DNA of 64,000 nucleotides from Azospirillum picis (GTDB lineage: Bacteria; Pseudomonadota; Alphaproteobacteria; Azospirillales; Azospirillaceae), in the NCBI RefSeq assembly GCF_017876115.1, contig NZ_JAGINO010000002.1:1-64000 (forward strand), written 5' to 3'. The notes beneath the pieces were generated by a model. The model was not told the origin of the DNA. It worked only from the letters and a program-made list of their open reading frames with translations, and searched no databases. Position numbers and translations under genes: made by a program. Shown piece by piece: positions 9,126-18,352 of this stretch (its first letter is position 1; each line of letters begins with the position of its first letter).

Positions 9126-9658
9126 CCGGACCAGATGTCGCCGCAGCGACGATCACCGAACCTGCGGATTACACCGACGCTTTCCTGCGCGGGGTGCTGG
9201 ATCGTGTGAAGAGCATCGCCGTGGTGGGCGCCAGCGCCGATCCGGTGAAGGCCAGCTTCTTCGTGATGAAGTACCTGCGCGACAAGGGCTACGAGGTCAT
9301 CCCGATCAACCCGAAGCTCGCCGGCCAGACCATCCTCGGCCTGACCGTCCATGCCGGCCTGAAGGACCTGCCGGAGCCTCCCGACATGGTCGACGTCTTC
9401 CGCAACTCCGCCGCGGCCGGCGGGGTGACGGACGAGGCGATCGCGGCGGGTGCGAAGGTGGTGTGGATGCAGCTCGGCGTCCGCAACGACGAGGCGGCGG
9501 CGCGGGCCGAGGCGGCCGGCCTGACCGTGGTGATGGACCGCTGCCCCAAGATGGAGATCCAGCGGCTGTACGGAGAGATCGGCCGGATCGGCGTCAACTC
9601 CAACGTCCTGATGGCACGCCGCCGGGCGCCGACGAAATCCTTCAAGAAACTGATCTGA
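9122..9658 (+). CDS. CoA-binding domain protein (YccU family)
   Basis: A 178-residue protein with one Rossmann-like CoA-binding domain, related to the CoA-binding part of succinyl-CoA synthetase alpha subunits. The nucleotide-binding turn is IAVVGASADPVKASFFVMKY, followed by GYEVIPINPK and VWMQLGVRNDEAA. The C-terminal segment has MDRCPKMEIQRLY, a conserved cysteine motif of the family. The ATG at 9122 overlaps the upstream stop as ATGA, indicating translational coupling; an in-frame GTG at 9113 is the alternative. Members are often adjacent to sulfur amino-acid or acyl-CoA genes, as here, but no enzymatic reaction has been assigned. Confidence 0.9.
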   Translation: MTGPDVAAATITEPADYTDAFLRGVLDRVKSIAVVGASADPVKASFFVMKYLRDKGYEVIPINPKLAGQTILGLTVHAGLKDLPEPPDMVDVFRNSAAAGGVTDEAIAAGAKVVWMQLGVRNDEAAARAEAAGLTVVMDRCPKMEIQRLYGEIGRIGVNSNVLMARRRAPTKSFKKLI

Positions 9659-9677
9659 CAAAGGGGGAACCACGCAG

Positions 9678-10973
9678 ATGTCTGAATCGAAGAGCTTCGG
9701 CTTCGAAACCCGGGCCATCCATGCCGGCGCCGCACCCGACCCGGCGACGGGCGCCCGGCAGACGCCGATCTACCAGACCACCAGCTTCGTCTTCGAGGAT
9801 GTCGACGATGCCGCCTCGCTGTTCAACCTCCAGAAGGTCGGCTTCATCTATTCCCGCCTGACCAACCCGACGGTGGCGGTGCTGGAGGAGCGGCTGGCGA
9901 ACCTGGAAGGCGGCGCCGGCGCCACCGCGACCTCGTCCGGCCATGCGGCGCAGCTGCTGGCGCTGTTCCCGCTGATGGCGCCGGGCGACCACATCGTCGC
10001 GTCGAAGAAGCTGTATGGCGGTTCGCTGAACCAGCTCGGGATCAGCTTCCCGCGCGCCTTCGGCTGGCAGCCGAGCTTCGTCGACACCGACGACGTCGAC
10101 ACCGTCAAGGCGGCGCTGACCGAGAAGACGAAGGCGATCTTCGTCGAGAGCCTGGCCAATCCCGGCGGCGTCGTGACCGACATCGAGGCCGTCGCGAAGA
10201 TCGCCGCCGATGCCGGCATCCCGCTGATCGTCGACAACACGCTGGCCACCCCCTACCTGATCAACCCGATCCAGTGGGGCGCCACGCTGGTCGTCCACTC
10301 CACCACGAAGTTCCTGTCCGGCAACGGCAGCTCGGTCGGCGGCGTCGTGGTCGACAGCGGCACCTTCGACTGGAGCAAGTCGGGCCGCTTCCCGGCGCTG
10401 AGCGAGCCGGATCCCGGCTATCACGGCCTGCGCTTCCACGAAACCTTCGGCCACCTCGCCTTCACCATCCACGGCCATGCCGTCGGCCTGCGCGACCTGG
10501 GGCCGAGCCAGGCGCCGATGAACGCCTTCCTGACGCTGAACGGCATCGAGACGCTGCCGCTGCGCATGCAGCGCCATGCCGACAGCGCACTGAAGGTGGC
10601 ACGGTTCCTCGAAGGCCACCCGGCGGTGAGCTGGGTCAGCTATGCCGGGCTGGAGTCGTCGAAGTACCACGCCCTGGCGACGAAGTACCTGCCACGCGGC
10701 GCCGGTGCCGTGCTGACCTTCGGCGTCAAGGGCGGTTTCGAGGCCGGCGTGAAGGTGGTGGAGAGCGTCGAGCTGTTCAGCCACCTCGCCAACATCGGCG
10801 ACAGCCGCTCGCTGATCATCCACCCGTCCTCGACCACCCACCGACAGCTTTCGGCGGAGGCGCAGGCCTCGGCCGGTGCCGGGCCTGACGTGATCCGCCT
10901 GTCGATCGGGCTGGAAACGCCCGAGGACATCATCGCCGACCTGGACCGGGCGCTGACCGGGACGCTCGGGTAA
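9678..10973 (+). CDS. metY: O-acetylhomoserine aminocarboxypropyltransferase (sulfhydrylase)
   Basis: PLP-dependent Cys/Met metabolism enzyme that converts O-acetylhomoserine and sulfide to homocysteine, an entry point to methionine. The 431-residue protein begins with FGFETRAIHAGAAPDPATGA and has YSRLTNPT, the PLP-anchoring region SSGHAAQL, and the Schiff-base lysine in VVHSTTKFLSGNG (Lys211). The extra inserts relative to cystathionine gamma-synthase and the overall length are typical of MetY. AAGGGGG lies about ten bases before the ATG at 9678. It is the last gene of the ECHDC3-like/CoA-binding/metY operon. Homocysteine synthase versus O-succinylhomoserine preference cannot be decided from sequence alone. 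Confidence 0.93.
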   Translation: MSESKSFGFETRAIHAGAAPDPATGARQTPIYQTTSFVFEDVDDAASLFNLQKVGFIYSRLTNPTVAVLEERLANLEGGAGATATSSGHAAQLLALFPLMAPGDHIVASKKLYGGSLNQLGISFPRAFGWQPSFVDTDDVDTVKAALTEKTKAIFVESLANPGGVVTDIEAVAKIAADAGIPLIVDNTLATPYLINPIQWGATLVVHSTTKFLSGNGSSVGGVVVDSGTFDWSKSGRFPALSEPDPGYHGLRFHETFGHLAFTIHGHAVGLRDLGPSQAPMNAFLTLNGIETLPLRMQRHADSALKVARFLEGHPAVSWVSYAGLESSKYHALATKYLPRGAGAVLTFGVKGGFEAGVKVVESVELFSHLANIGDSRSLIIHPSSTTHRQLSAEAQASAGAGPDVIRLSIGLETPEDIIADLDRALTGTLG

Positions 10974-10982
10974 GGTCCTGCG

Positions 10983-11010
10983 GCCGGCGGCGGGCTACTC
11001 CGCCGCCGGC
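10983..11010. terminator. Hairpin between the convergent metY and MFS genes
   Basis: Perfect 11-base inverted repeat (GCCGGCGGCGG at 10983-10993 with its complement at 11000-11010, six-base loop). It begins 10 bases after the metY stop and overlaps the last codons of the converging transporter. There is no T tract on either side, so it could act as a bidirectional pause or 3'-end stabiliser rather than a classic terminator. Confidence 0.4.
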
Positions 11011-12245
11011 AGCGGCTCGACCGCCGGCTCCGCCTTCCTGCGGTCGTCCGGCAGCAGCACGGCGGCGAAGAAAGCCAATGCGGCCAACGCCGACAGGGTG
11101 AGATAGAGCATCGTGAATTCGCCGGTGCGCTCGTACACCCAGGCGACGAGCTGGACCGCCAGCGGGCCGGCCCCGAAGGACAGGATGTATTTGGCGCCGA
11201 AAGCCAGCCCGCGGTGCTTGTCCGGGGTGTAGCGGGCGAGCAGCATGTTCTCCGCCGGGATCTGCGTCTGCGAGGCGATGACCACCAGCGCCGCCGCGGC
11301 GACCAGCGGCAGGTCGGACAGCACGGCGACCGCCGCCATCATCGGGATCTGCACCAGCAGGCACAGCGTGTACACCCGCTTCAGCGAATGGCGGTCGGCC
11401 AGCACACCGCCGATCATCTGCGGCAGCGCCGCGATCAGGTAGACCGCGGTCACCAGCCCGCCGACCCCGAAGGTGCCCCCGCCCAGCCATCCGCCGAGCC
11501 GGGCCTCGAACAGCTTGGGCAGCACCACCTGCATCGCGTTGAAGATCAACCCGGCGCAGACCATGGTCAGCGACAGCACGAAGAAGGCGCGCACCACGTC
11601 GCCGCGCGACGGTGCCGGCTGCGGCTTCACGTCGGCATGCCGGTCCTGGACGACGCCGGCCATCATCAGCAGGGCGAGCACCACGCCAAGCCCGAGGCAG
11701 AGCACGCCCGGGATGATGAAGGCCATGCGCCAGTCGAGCCATTCGGTCAGGCTGCCGGCGACCACGGCCGCGGTGGCGACGCCGAAGGTTCCGAACAGGC
11801 CGAGCCACCCCATCGCCTTGCCGCGGTTCTCGGCGTTCGCCATCATCCAGGCCATGCCGACGGGATGGTAGATCGACGCCCCCAGCCCGAGCAGCGCCAG
11901 CGACCACATCAGCATGGTCGGCCCGTCCGACAGGCCGGCAAGCACGGCGCCGGCACCGGTCATCAGGTAGAAGAGCGCGATCATGCCGGCGGAACTCCAG
12001 CGGTCGCCCAGCCATCCGGCCAAAGGCGCCCCCAGCCCGATCATGAAGGATCCCAGCGTCCACAGCCGGATCAGTTCGTCATAGGAGAGCTTCCATTCGG
12101 TTTCCAGCGCCAGCACGATGGTCAGGAACAGCGCCGACACGATGTGCATCAGCGAATGCCCGACCCAGGCGAAACCGACCGAAAGCCGGGCCGAGGTCGG
12201 GGTGGGCAGCGCGCCCCGGGACGCCCCCGAAGATGATTGGCTCAT
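10995..12245 (-). CDS. Major facilitator superfamily transporter
   Basis: A 416-residue inner-membrane protein with about twelve hydrophobic helices, starting with FAWVGHSLMHIVSALFLTIV. The loop between helices 2 and 3 holds the MFS signature in the form GAPLAGWLGDRWSSAGM. The fosmidomycin-resistance/NreB-like layout (short N-terminal tail, large central loop after helix 6 at ADVKPQPAPSRGD) suggests a drug or small-molecule efflux carrier, but the substrate cannot be read from sequence. The start at 12245 is supported by GGAG about nine bases upstream. It stands alone between convergent metY and the arfB-rsmA group, 188 bases downstream of arfB. Confidence 0.9.
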   Translation of the reverse strand: MSQSSSGASRGALPTPTSARLSVGFAWVGHSLMHIVSALFLTIVLALETEWKLSYDELIRLWTLGSFMIGLGAPLAGWLGDRWSSAGMIALFYLMTGAGAVLAGLSDGPTMLMWSLALLGLGASIYHPVGMAWMMANAENRGKAMGWLGLFGTFGVATAAVVAGSLTEWLDWRMAFIIPGVLCLGLGVVLALLMMAGVVQDRHADVKPQPAPSRGDVVRAFFVLSLTMVCAGLIFNAMQVVLPKLFEARLGGWLGGGTFGVGGLVTAVYLIAALPQMIGGVLADRHSLKRVYTLCLLVQIPMMAAVAVLSDLPLVAAAALVVIASQTQIPAENMLLARYTPDKHRGLAFGAKYILSFGAGPLAVQLVAWVYERTGEFTMLYLTLSALAALAFFAAVLLPDDRRKAEPAVEPLPAAE

Positions 12246-12433
12246 GGAAACGTCTCCGACCCCGGCACTGTCCGCGCGGGGAAAATGTTGTGCAGTCCAG
12301 CGGACAAAAATCTCGCACGGGGCGGTTGCATCGTCTAATGCGCCCATCTCATGGCGGACATGCCGGGGCGGAGGCGCCTGCCGGCGGGCGGCGCCATGCG
12401 GCCAATCCGCGCCGCCGCGCGTCCCGGCTTGCG

Positions 12434-12853
12434 CTATTCGCCGGTCGGGCCGCGGCGTCCCTGCTTCACTTCCGACCGCTTGGCCTTGCCCTCCAGGCGC
12501 CGCTGCTGCGATCCGTAGGTCGGCTTGGTCTTGCGCCGGATCTTGGGCGGAACCGAGGCGTCCCGGATCAGGTCGATCAGGCGTTCCCGCACGTCCTCGC
12601 GGTTCCGGAGCTGGCTGCGGTAGCTGTCGCCCTGGATGATCAACACCCCGTCGGACGTCATCCTCGATCCTGCCAGCTTCGCCAGCCGGACCTTCACATC
12701 CGGTGGAATGTTCGGGGACGCGGCGACGTTGAACCGCAACTGGACGGCGGATTCGGTCTTGTTGACGTGCTGGCCGCCCGGCCCGGACGCCCTGACGAAA
12801 TCCTCCTGGAGTTCGCTCTCGTCGAGGCTGATGCGCGGGGTGACCCGGATCAT
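12434..12853 (-). CDS. arfB: Alternative ribosome-rescue factor / peptidyl-tRNA hydrolase ArfB
   Basis: Releases nascent chains from ribosomes stalled at mRNA ends without a stop codon. The 139-residue protein has the catalytic GGQ at residues 26-28 in [12 protein letters not shown], and a basic C-terminal tail (from [18 protein letters not shown] onward) that in this family threads into the empty mRNA channel. Length and tail separate it from full-length release factors RF1/RF2. Its ATG overlaps the rsmA stop (ATGA), so the two are translationally coupled. Both act on the ribosome, which fits a shared transcript. Confidence 0.95.
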   Translation of the reverse strand: MIRVTPRISLDESELQEDFVRASGPGGQHVNKTESAVQLRFNVAASPNIPPDVKVRLAKLAGSRMTSDGVLIIQGDSYRSQLRNREDVRERLIDLIRDASVPPKIRRKTKPTYGSQQRRLEGKAKRSEVKQGRRGPTGE

Positions 12854-13764
12854 CGGGGCGGCTCCAGCGGATTCCTCGCCCGGAACGCACGCGCCAACGC
12901 CGCGAAGCCGGCCACGTCGATCTCCTCGGCGCGGGCGGTCGGGGCGATGCCGGTTTCCTCCAGCAGCGCCTCGGCGTTGCCGAGAGACTTCAGGCTCTGC
13001 CTCAGCATCTTGCGGCGCTGGCCGAAGGCCGCCGCGGTCACCTGCTCGACCGCACGCCAGTCCGCCGGCTCCGCACCGATGCGCGGCGTCAGGTGGACGA
13101 CCGTGGACTCCACCTTCGGCGGCGGCGTGAAGGCTCGCGGCGGCAGGTTGAACAGCACGCGCGCCTCGCTCCGCCACTGGGTGATGACCGACAGGCGGCC
13201 ATAGGCCTTGCTGCCCGGCTTCGCCACCAGGCGGTCGGCGACCTCCTTCTGGAACATCAGCGTCAGGCTGACATAGGCTTCGATGCGCGCCAGCCATCCC
13301 AGCAGGAGCGGGGTGGCGACGTTGTAGGGGAGATTGGCTACGACGGCACGCGGGGCCGGTGCGAGCTGCTCGGGATCGACCGTCAGGGCATCGGCCTCGA
13401 CGATGGCCAGGCGGCCCCGGGCGGCCTCGACCACGTCCTGCAGCGCCTCGATGAAGCGGCGGTCGCGTTCGATGGCGATGACCTTCACCGCGTCGGTGGC
13501 CAGCAGGGCACGGGTCAGCCCGCCGGGGCCGGGACCGACCTCGACGGCCGTGGTGCCGGGCGGCAGGTTGGCCGACCGCGCGATCCGTCCGGTCAGGTTG
13601 AGGTCGAGCAGGAAGTTCTGCCCCAGGGCCTTGCGGGCATCCAGGCCGAAACGCGCGATCACCTCCCGCAGCGGCGGCAGGGCATGCGGGTCGAAGGAGC
13701 CCTGCGGGGAAGCAGACTCGGACGGAACGGCAGACTCGGGCGGGACGAGGGTCGGATCGGTCAT
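12850..13764 (-). CDS. rsmA: 16S rRNA (adenine(1518)-N6/adenine(1519)-N6)-dimethyltransferase
   Basis: RsmA/KsgA dimethylates two adjacent adenines in the 3' hairpin of 16S rRNA late in small-subunit assembly. The 304-residue protein contains [10 protein letters not shown] near the N-terminus, the AdoMet motif [24 protein letters not shown], and the catalytic motif [13 protein letters not shown]. The C-terminal helical domain has [11 protein letters not shown]. The start is the ATG at 13764, giving a short family-atypical N-terminal extension (about 30 residues rich in Pro and Ser) before the conserved region. It lies 56 bases after azlD and overlaps arfB; co-transcription from the azl genes is possible. 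Usual neighbours surA/pdxA are absent. Confidence 0.96.
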   Translation of the reverse strand: MTDPTLVPPESAVPSESASPQGSFDPHALPPLREVIARFGLDARKALGQNFLLDLNLTGRIARSANLPPGTTAVEVGPGPGGLTRALLATDAVKVIAIERDRRFIEALQDVVEAARGRLAIVEADALTVDPEQLAPAPRAVVANLPYNVATPLLLGWLARIEAYVSLTLMFQKEVADRLVAKPGSKAYGRLSVITQWRSEARVLFNLPPRAFTPPPKVESTVVHLTPRIGAEPADWRAVEQVTAAAFGQRRKMLRQSLKSLGNAEALLEETGIAPTARAEEIDVAGFAALARAFRARNPLEPPR

Positions 13765-13820
13765 TCCCGACTTATAGGCATCCGCCGGCCTCTTCACCAG
13801 ACGACAGTTTGCCGTGACGG

Positions 13821-14132
13821 CTACAGCAGCCATCGCAACAGCACGACCATCGCCACCCCGCCCGCCACCGCGACCACCATCGGCACGCGCCGGGCGATCA
13901 GGCAGACGAAGGCCGCCGCCAGCGCGTCCGACGGGCGGGACAGCGCGGACGGCGCCACCAGGGCGACCAGAACCGCTCCCGGAGTCGCTTCCAGCGCGGC
14001 GCTCGCCGCCGGACCGAGCCGGACGCGGGTGATCAGCCAGGGGCCACCGATCCGCGTCAGCCATGTCACCAGCGCGCCGCCAAGCGCCACGGCGAACAGG
14101 CTCCAATCCAGTTGCATGGCATCGGGGATCAT
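13821..14132 (-). CDS. azlD: AzlD family small subunit of a branched-chain amino acid exporter
   Basis: A 103-residue membrane protein with three to four hydrophobic helices and the family motif [13 protein letters not shown] near the N-terminus. AzlD works with AzlC as a two-subunit exporter, known for branched-chain amino acids in Bacillus and Corynebacterium (BrnFE). Its start overlaps the azlC stop (ATGA), the standard arrangement. Substrate is inferred from the family only. Confidence 0.9.
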   Translation of the reverse strand: MIPDAMQLDWSLFAVALGGALVTWLTRIGGPWLITRVRLGPAASAALEATPGAVLVALVAPSALSRPSDALAAAFVCLIARRVPMVVAVAGGVAMVVLLRWLL

Positions 14133-14866
14133 GACGCGCCGCCCTCTCCCACCCCATCCCGGCCAAGCCGCGACTGCCAGGCCGCGGCCGCGCCGCCGGC
14201 GACGGCACCCGCCAGGATATGCCAAGGCCCGCCGGGCGACAGGGCATGCACGCCCAGCGCTGCGGCGGCGCTGGCGATCCAGGGCGGCAGGGAACCGGCG
14301 CCTCGCCAGAAGCCGGCAAGCAGGCAAAGGAAGACGGCGATGAAGGTGAAGTCCAACCCCCAGGCGGCAGGGTCGGCGATCAGGGCGCCGGCCATCGTGC
14401 CGGCGACCGAACTGGCCAGCCATGCGAGATAGAGCGTCAGCGCCACGCCGTACCAATAGGCCAGCGTCAGCTCCTGCCCGCGGCGCAGGGCCAGCGCCCA
14501 CTGCTCGTCGGTCATGAAGAACAGGGCCAGTCCGGCCCGCGCCTTGGACACGCCGCGGAACCGCGGTTCGAGCGTCGCCCCCATCAGCAGATGACGCAGG
14601 TTCACCAGCAGGATGGCGCCGACCACCGCCAGCCCGGCGGTCCCCTTGCCCAGCAGGTCGACCGCCACGAACTGGGCACTGCCGGCGAAGACCAGGGCGC
14701 TCATCAGCCCCATGTCGAGAGGCGACAGACCGGCCTTGGCGGCGAGACTGCCCAGCAGGAAGCCGAAGGGAACGGCCCCGGCAACCACCGGCAGGGAATG
14801 CAGGGCGCCCAGCGCGAAATCCTGTCTTGCCGAGGCCCGCGAGGTCATGGTTTGCATGCTCGTCAT
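14129..14866 (-). CDS. azlC: AzlC family large subunit of a branched-chain amino acid exporter
   Basis: A 245-residue inner-membrane protein. The AzlC signatures [28 protein letters not shown] and [12 protein letters not shown] are clear, and DEQWAL lies in the middle of the protein. It forms the larger subunit of the AzlCD exporter. Three in-frame ATGs (14866, 14857, 14848) and a TTG at 14875 crowd the start, and none has a clear ribosome-binding site; 14866 is chosen because it is the first ATG after the AraC-type regulator, whose stop lies 10 bases upstream. The regulator-azlC-azlD order suggests the regulator controls the exporter. Confidence 0.9.
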   Translation of the reverse strand: MTSMQTMTSRASARQDFALGALHSLPVVAGAVPFGFLLGSLAAKAGLSPLDMGLMSALVFAGSAQFVAVDLLGKGTAGLAVVGAILLVNLRHLLMGATLEPRFRGVSKARAGLALFFMTDEQWALALRRGQELTLAYWYGVALTLYLAWLASSVAGTMAGALIADPAAWGLDFTFIAVFLCLLAGFWRGAGSLPPWIASAAAALGVHALSPGGPWHILAGAVAGGAAAAWQSRLGRDGVGEGGAS

Positions 14867-14876
14867 GCCGGGCAAG

Positions 14877-15761
14877 CTAGGCTGCCGAGACGAGGACGTC
14901 TTGGATCGGATTGCTGCCGCGCCGGTATTGGCCCGGCGAAACGCCGACCCGCCCCTTGAACACCCGGTTGAAATGGGCCTGGTCGCAGAACCCGCAGGCC
15001 AGCGCCACCTCGGCCAGCGGCAGCGGCCCTGCGAGCAGCCGCTTGGCGCGGGCCACCCGGCGGTCGGTCAGGTAGCCATGCGGGGTCGTTCCCACCGCAG
15101 CCCGGAAAACCCGCAGGAGGTGGAAGCGGCTGAGGCCCGCCGCTTCCGCCAGTTCGGCCAGCTCGACCGGGTCGTCGAGGTGGGCGTCCAGATATTCGCG
15201 CGCGCGGCGCACCGCCACCGGCTCGCGCCCTGCCGGCAGCGGGCGGGCGGTCAGGTCGCCGTGACGGAATGCCAGCAGGGTGAAGGCGCGCATCGCGTCG
15301 GTGTCGGTCCGCAGGGGCTCGCGGTGCGGATCCTCCAGCCCGTGATGCAGGCCGCGGATCAGCAGGAACAGCTCGGGGTCGTCGAGTTCCATGGCGGGGA
15401 AATGCGGTGCCACCGGACGCCCCGTAGCGTCCGCCATCGCCTGCTCGAACAGCCCGACCGATGGATAGAACATGCGGTAGGCATAGCCGTCGGCCGCGGG
15501 GCGGCCATCATGCAGCACGTCCGGGTCCAGCACCACCACCTGCCCCGCCTGCGCCACGCGGTCCGATCCGCGGCACCGGTACAGCTCGGTGCCGGCGGTG
15601 ATGACGCCGACGACGTAGGTCTCATGCGTATGCGGGGCGTAGCTGTGGCGCTGGAAGCGCGCGTTCAGGCATTCCATGCCGTCGAACCGCGCCTCGCGCC
15701 ACAACCGCGCGAAATCGCCACGCCCGGCCGGCTTCTCGATGAGTGCGTGCTGCTGGTCCAT
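14877..15761 (-). CDS. AraC family transcriptional regulator, probably of azlCD
   Basis: A 294-residue regulator. The N-terminal half is a cupin-type ligand domain (HSYAPHTHETYVVGVI, then AGQVVVLDPDVLHDG). The C-terminal AraC DNA-binding domain has two helix-turn-helix units, LAEAAGLSRFHLLRVFRAAVG and VALACGFCDQAHFNRVFKG, followed by GVSPGQYRRG. The ATG at 15761 is chosen because it begins just before the cupin; the longer frame to 15881 has no good start. The gene precedes azlC by about 10 bases. A 20-base motif is present both in its own 3' end and 30 bases upstream of its start (see the repeat entry), which may be an autoregulatory site. The inducing amino acid is unknown. Confidence 0.92.
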   Translation of the reverse strand: MDQQHALIEKPAGRGDFARLWREARFDGMECLNARFQRHSYAPHTHETYVVGVITAGTELYRCRGSDRVAQAGQVVVLDPDVLHDGRPAADGYAYRMFYPSVGLFEQAMADATGRPVAPHFPAMELDDPELFLLIRGLHHGLEDPHREPLRTDTDAMRAFTLLAFRHGDLTARPLPAGREPVAVRRAREYLDAHLDDPVELAELAEAAGLSRFHLLRVFRAAVGTTPHGYLTDRRVARAKRLLAGPLPLAEVALACGFCDQAHFNRVFKGRVGVSPGQYRRGSNPIQDVLVSAA

Positions 15762-15790
15762 ACCGCACTGTAACAGCCGGCAACGGCAGG

Positions 15791-15810
15791 CGTCTTGGAC
15801 GCGATTGCTG
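15791..15810. repeat. 20-base motif shared by the AraC gene promoter and its 3' end
   Basis: CGTCTTGGACGCGATTGCTG at 15791-15810 matches CGTCTTGGATCGGATTGCTG at 14897-14916 in 17 of 20 positions, with the differences confined to three central bases. One copy is just upstream of the regulator start, the other in its final codons just before azlC. The placement suits a pair of operator sites for an AraC protein controlling itself and azlC. Confidence 0.4.
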
Positions 15811-16023
15811 TTCCAGCCGCCGGACTGGCACGTCGCAGGGTTTCGCGTCGGCGCCCATCGGCGGGAACCGCGGCAGACCATCCCGCCGATCGGTCGCGAT
15901 ACCCGACCGTCCGTCCCGGCGGGTTACACACTGTTACGTCCCGCCCTGCCGGCTGATATCGTCCAGTTACAGTTGGGGGCTATGGTCAGGCCGCTCAGGA
16001 ACGGCATCGAACAGGGGGCTTCC

Positions 16024-16533
16024 ATGGCAATCAACGTCCAGGTCGTGACCCGTGACGTCGTCACGCCGGTCACCCTCGTGACCTTCTTCGTGTCCACGGT
16101 AACCGGGATCATGCTGCTTGGGCACTGGAACGCCGGTCTGGTGCGTTTCTCGCACGAATGGCTGAGCGTGGCCTTTTCCGCCATAGCGGCTTGGCACCTG
16201 GCGAAGAACTGGCGTGCCTTCACCGGTTACCTGAAACGCAACGCGGCGCGGGCCGCCTTCACCGCCAGCCTGGTCGCCTCGGTCGTTTTCACGGGAATGA
16301 CCGGCAGCACCGGCGCCGGTGCCAACGCCGGCGCGGTGTTCCGCGCACTGTCGGAAAGCAGCCTGGAAACCGCGGCGCCCGCGCTCGGCCTCGGCGTCGA
16401 GAAGGCGCTGGGCGTGCTGAAGGCCGCCGGCATCGATGCGGCACCCGGCGACAGCCTCGACGCGATCGGCCAGCGGTCCGGACGGAACGGTGCCGCTGTC
16501 GCCAGCCTGCTGGCCAGCCAGCGCCCACGCTGA
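16024..16533 (+). CDS. DUF4405-like small membrane protein
   Basis: A 169-residue protein with three predicted membrane segments (about residues 15-35, 42-65 and 78-95). Histidines in LLGHWN, FSHEW and AAWHLAKNW are placed as in DUF4405/cytochrome b-like membrane proteins, where such residues may hold haem. The C-terminal part after residue 120 is soluble and contains KALGVLKAAGIDAAPGDSL. The start has AGGGGG seven bases upstream. The gene stands alone, divergent from the AraC regulator and convergent with pleD. A redox role is possible but not established. Confidence 0.75.
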   Translation: MAINVQVVTRDVVTPVTLVTFFVSTVTGIMLLGHWNAGLVRFSHEWLSVAFSAIAAWHLAKNWRAFTGYLKRNAARAAFTASLVASVVFTGMTGSTGAGANAGAVFRALSESSLETAAPALGLGVEKALGVLKAAGIDAAPGDSLDAIGQRSGRNGAAVASLLASQRPR

Positions 16534-16552
16534 TCCGGCGAAGGCGGCGCCG

Positions 16553-17947
16553 TCAGCCGTCGCGCTGTTCAGCCCGCGGGTCGGCCATGACGCAGTTGCG
16601 GCCGGAACGCTTGGCCTCGTAGAGCGCCTCGTCGGCACGGCGGACCAGGGCATCGGCGGTGTCACCGAGCCGTCCGCCGACGGAGATGCCGATGGAAACG
16701 GTAACGCTGATCTCGCCCCGGTCGGCCGATACCGTGAACGGGGTGTCGGCGATGCGCGAGCGCAGCCGCTCCGCCACGATCAGGGCCGCCTCGCCGTCGG
16801 TGTCGGGCAGGATGACGATGAACTCCTCGCCACCCAGCCGGGCGACGAGATCGAAGGTGCGCAGGTTGCGGCTGGCGCGGGTCGAAACCTCGCGCAGCAC
16901 CTCGTCGCCGATGATGTGGCCATAGGTGTCGTTGACCACCTTGAAGTGGTCGATGTCGAACATCAGCACGGCCACCGGCTTGTGGCTGTCGATCGCGCGC
17001 TCCAGCAGGCGCGGCAGATGGGCGTTGACGTACCGGCGATTGAAGACGCCGGTGAGGCTGTCGGTCAGGGCCATCGACAGGCTCTGCTCGTAGTTCGAGC
17101 GCAGCCGTTCCTGGTAGCGGCGACGCCGGATCTGCGTGCGGGCGCGGGCCAGCAACTCGTTGCGGTCGACCGGCTTGATGACGTAGTCGTTGGCGCCCAG
17201 CTCCAGCCCCTTCGCCACCTGCCCGAGGTCGCCCTCGTCCACCATCAGCAGGATCGGTACCTGGCGCGTGCGCTCGTGCGAGCGCAACTGCGAACAGAGG
17301 CGCAGCCCGTCCTCGTTCAGAAGCGTCAGGCTGACCACGACCAAGTCCAGGTCGCCGCCCAGCGCACGCTCCAGCGCCTTGGCGCAGGTAGCGGCGGCCA
17401 GGACCGTGTTGTGATCGCGCTTGAGCGTCTCCGTTACCTTCTCCAGGTCCAGTGCCGAGTCCTCCAGCACCAGCACCTGGGCGCGCTCGAAGGACTCGCT
17501 CAGCAGCGAGCCGCTGCGCTCGATAACGCCGAAATGGCCGGACGTGCTCTCACGCAGGCGCCATTCGTCCATCATCATCTTCAGCCGCACCAGCGAGCGA
17601 ACGCGGGCGAACAGCGCGATGTCGTTCACGGGCTTGGTCAGGAAGTCGTCGGCTCCGGCCTCCAGCCCGCGGACGCGGTCGGCCACGTCCGACAGCGCGG
17701 TCACCATCACCACCGGAATGTGCATCGTGGCGGGGTCCGAGCGGATCTTCTCGCAGACCTCGAAACCATCCATGCCGGGCATCATGACGTCGAGCAGGAC
17801 GATATCAGGGGCCTCCTTCCGCACCATTTCCAGCGCGTCCGGCCCGTTGAATGCCGTCAGAACGTTGAAGTACTCGCGCGTCAGCTTCGCCGCGAGCAGC
17901 TTCACGTTGGGCAGAACGTCATCGACGACAAGGACACGCGCTGACAT
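16553..17947 (-). CDS. pleD: Diguanylate cyclase response regulator PleD
   Basis: Two receiver domains followed by a GGDEF domain, 464 residues, the exact PleD architecture. The first receiver has the phosphoacceptor Asp53 in IVLLDVMMPGMDG with DD at 9-10 and TKP; the second (about 155-280) is degenerate, with VVVSLTLLNEDG replacing the usual aspartate motif, and serves as an adaptor. The GGDEF domain carries GGEEF and the inhibitory RxxD site (RTFD) five residues before it, so c-di-GMP feedback inhibition is expected. It lies 42 bases downstream of divK on the same strand, as in Caulobacter, where the pair controls polar development. No ribosome-binding site is obvious before the ATG. Confidence 0.96.
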   Translation of the reverse strand: MSARVLVVDDVLPNVKLLAAKLTREYFNVLTAFNGPDALEMVRKEAPDIVLLDVMMPGMDGFEVCEKIRSDPATMHIPVVMVTALSDVADRVRGLEAGADDFLTKPVNDIALFARVRSLVRLKMMMDEWRLRESTSGHFGVIERSGSLLSESFERAQVLVLEDSALDLEKVTETLKRDHNTVLAAATCAKALERALGGDLDLVVVSLTLLNEDGLRLCSQLRSHERTRQVPILLMVDEGDLGQVAKGLELGANDYVIKPVDRNELLARARTQIRRRRYQERLRSNYEQSLSMALTDSLTGVFNRRYVNAHLPRLLERAIDSHKPVAVLMFDIDHFKVVNDTYGHIIGDEVLREVSTRASRNLRTFDLVARLGGEEFIVILPDTDGEAALIVAERLRSRIADTPFTVSADRGEISVTVSIGISVGGRLGDTADALVRRADEALYEAKRSGRNCVMADPRAEQRDG

Positions 17948-17989
17948 GGAAGGATGGAGTCCTACAGATTTTCGCCAGGAGGAACGCGT

Positions 17990-18352
17990 TCAGTTGAGGA
18001 ATTTCTTAACGGTTTCGAGGAATTTCACGACGGATATCGGCTTGGCAACGTAGTCTTCGCAGCCACCTTGCCGGATTTTTTCCTCATCCCCCTTCATGGC
18101 GAAGGCCGTCACCGCCACCACCGGAATGCGCCTGAGGTCGGGATCGTCCTTGATCCAGCGCGTGACCTCCAACCCGGACACCTCGGGAAGCTGGATGTCC
18201 ATCAGGATCAGGTCCGGCCGGTGCTCCCGGGCAAGCCGCATCGCCTCCATGCCGTCGCGAGTCTGCAGCGTACCGTATCCGTGCGCTTCGAGGAGGTCAT
18301 GGAAGAGCTTCATGTTCAGCTCGTTGTCCTCCACGATAAGGACGGTCTTCAT
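17990..18352 (-). CDS. divK: Single-domain response regulator DivK
   Basis: A 120-residue receiver-only protein, nearly identical in layout to Caulobacter Div[21 protein letters not shown] at the start, phosphoacceptor aspartate in [26 protein letters not shown], and [13 protein letters not shown]. DivK relays phosphorylation in the DivJ/PleC cell-cycle and polarity pathway that governs CtrA. The ATG at 18352 matches the family start; an upstream in-frame ATG at 18397 has the better ribosome-binding site (AGGGAGG, four bases away) and would add 15 residues, so the true start is uncertain. pleD follows on the same transcript. Confidence 0.95.
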   Translation of the reverse strand: MKTVLIVEDNELNMKLFHDLLEAHGYGTLQTRDGMEAMRLAREHRPDLILMDIQLPEVSGLEVTRWIKDDPDLRRIPVVAVTAFAMKGDEEKIRQGGCEDYVAKPISVVKFLETVKKFLN

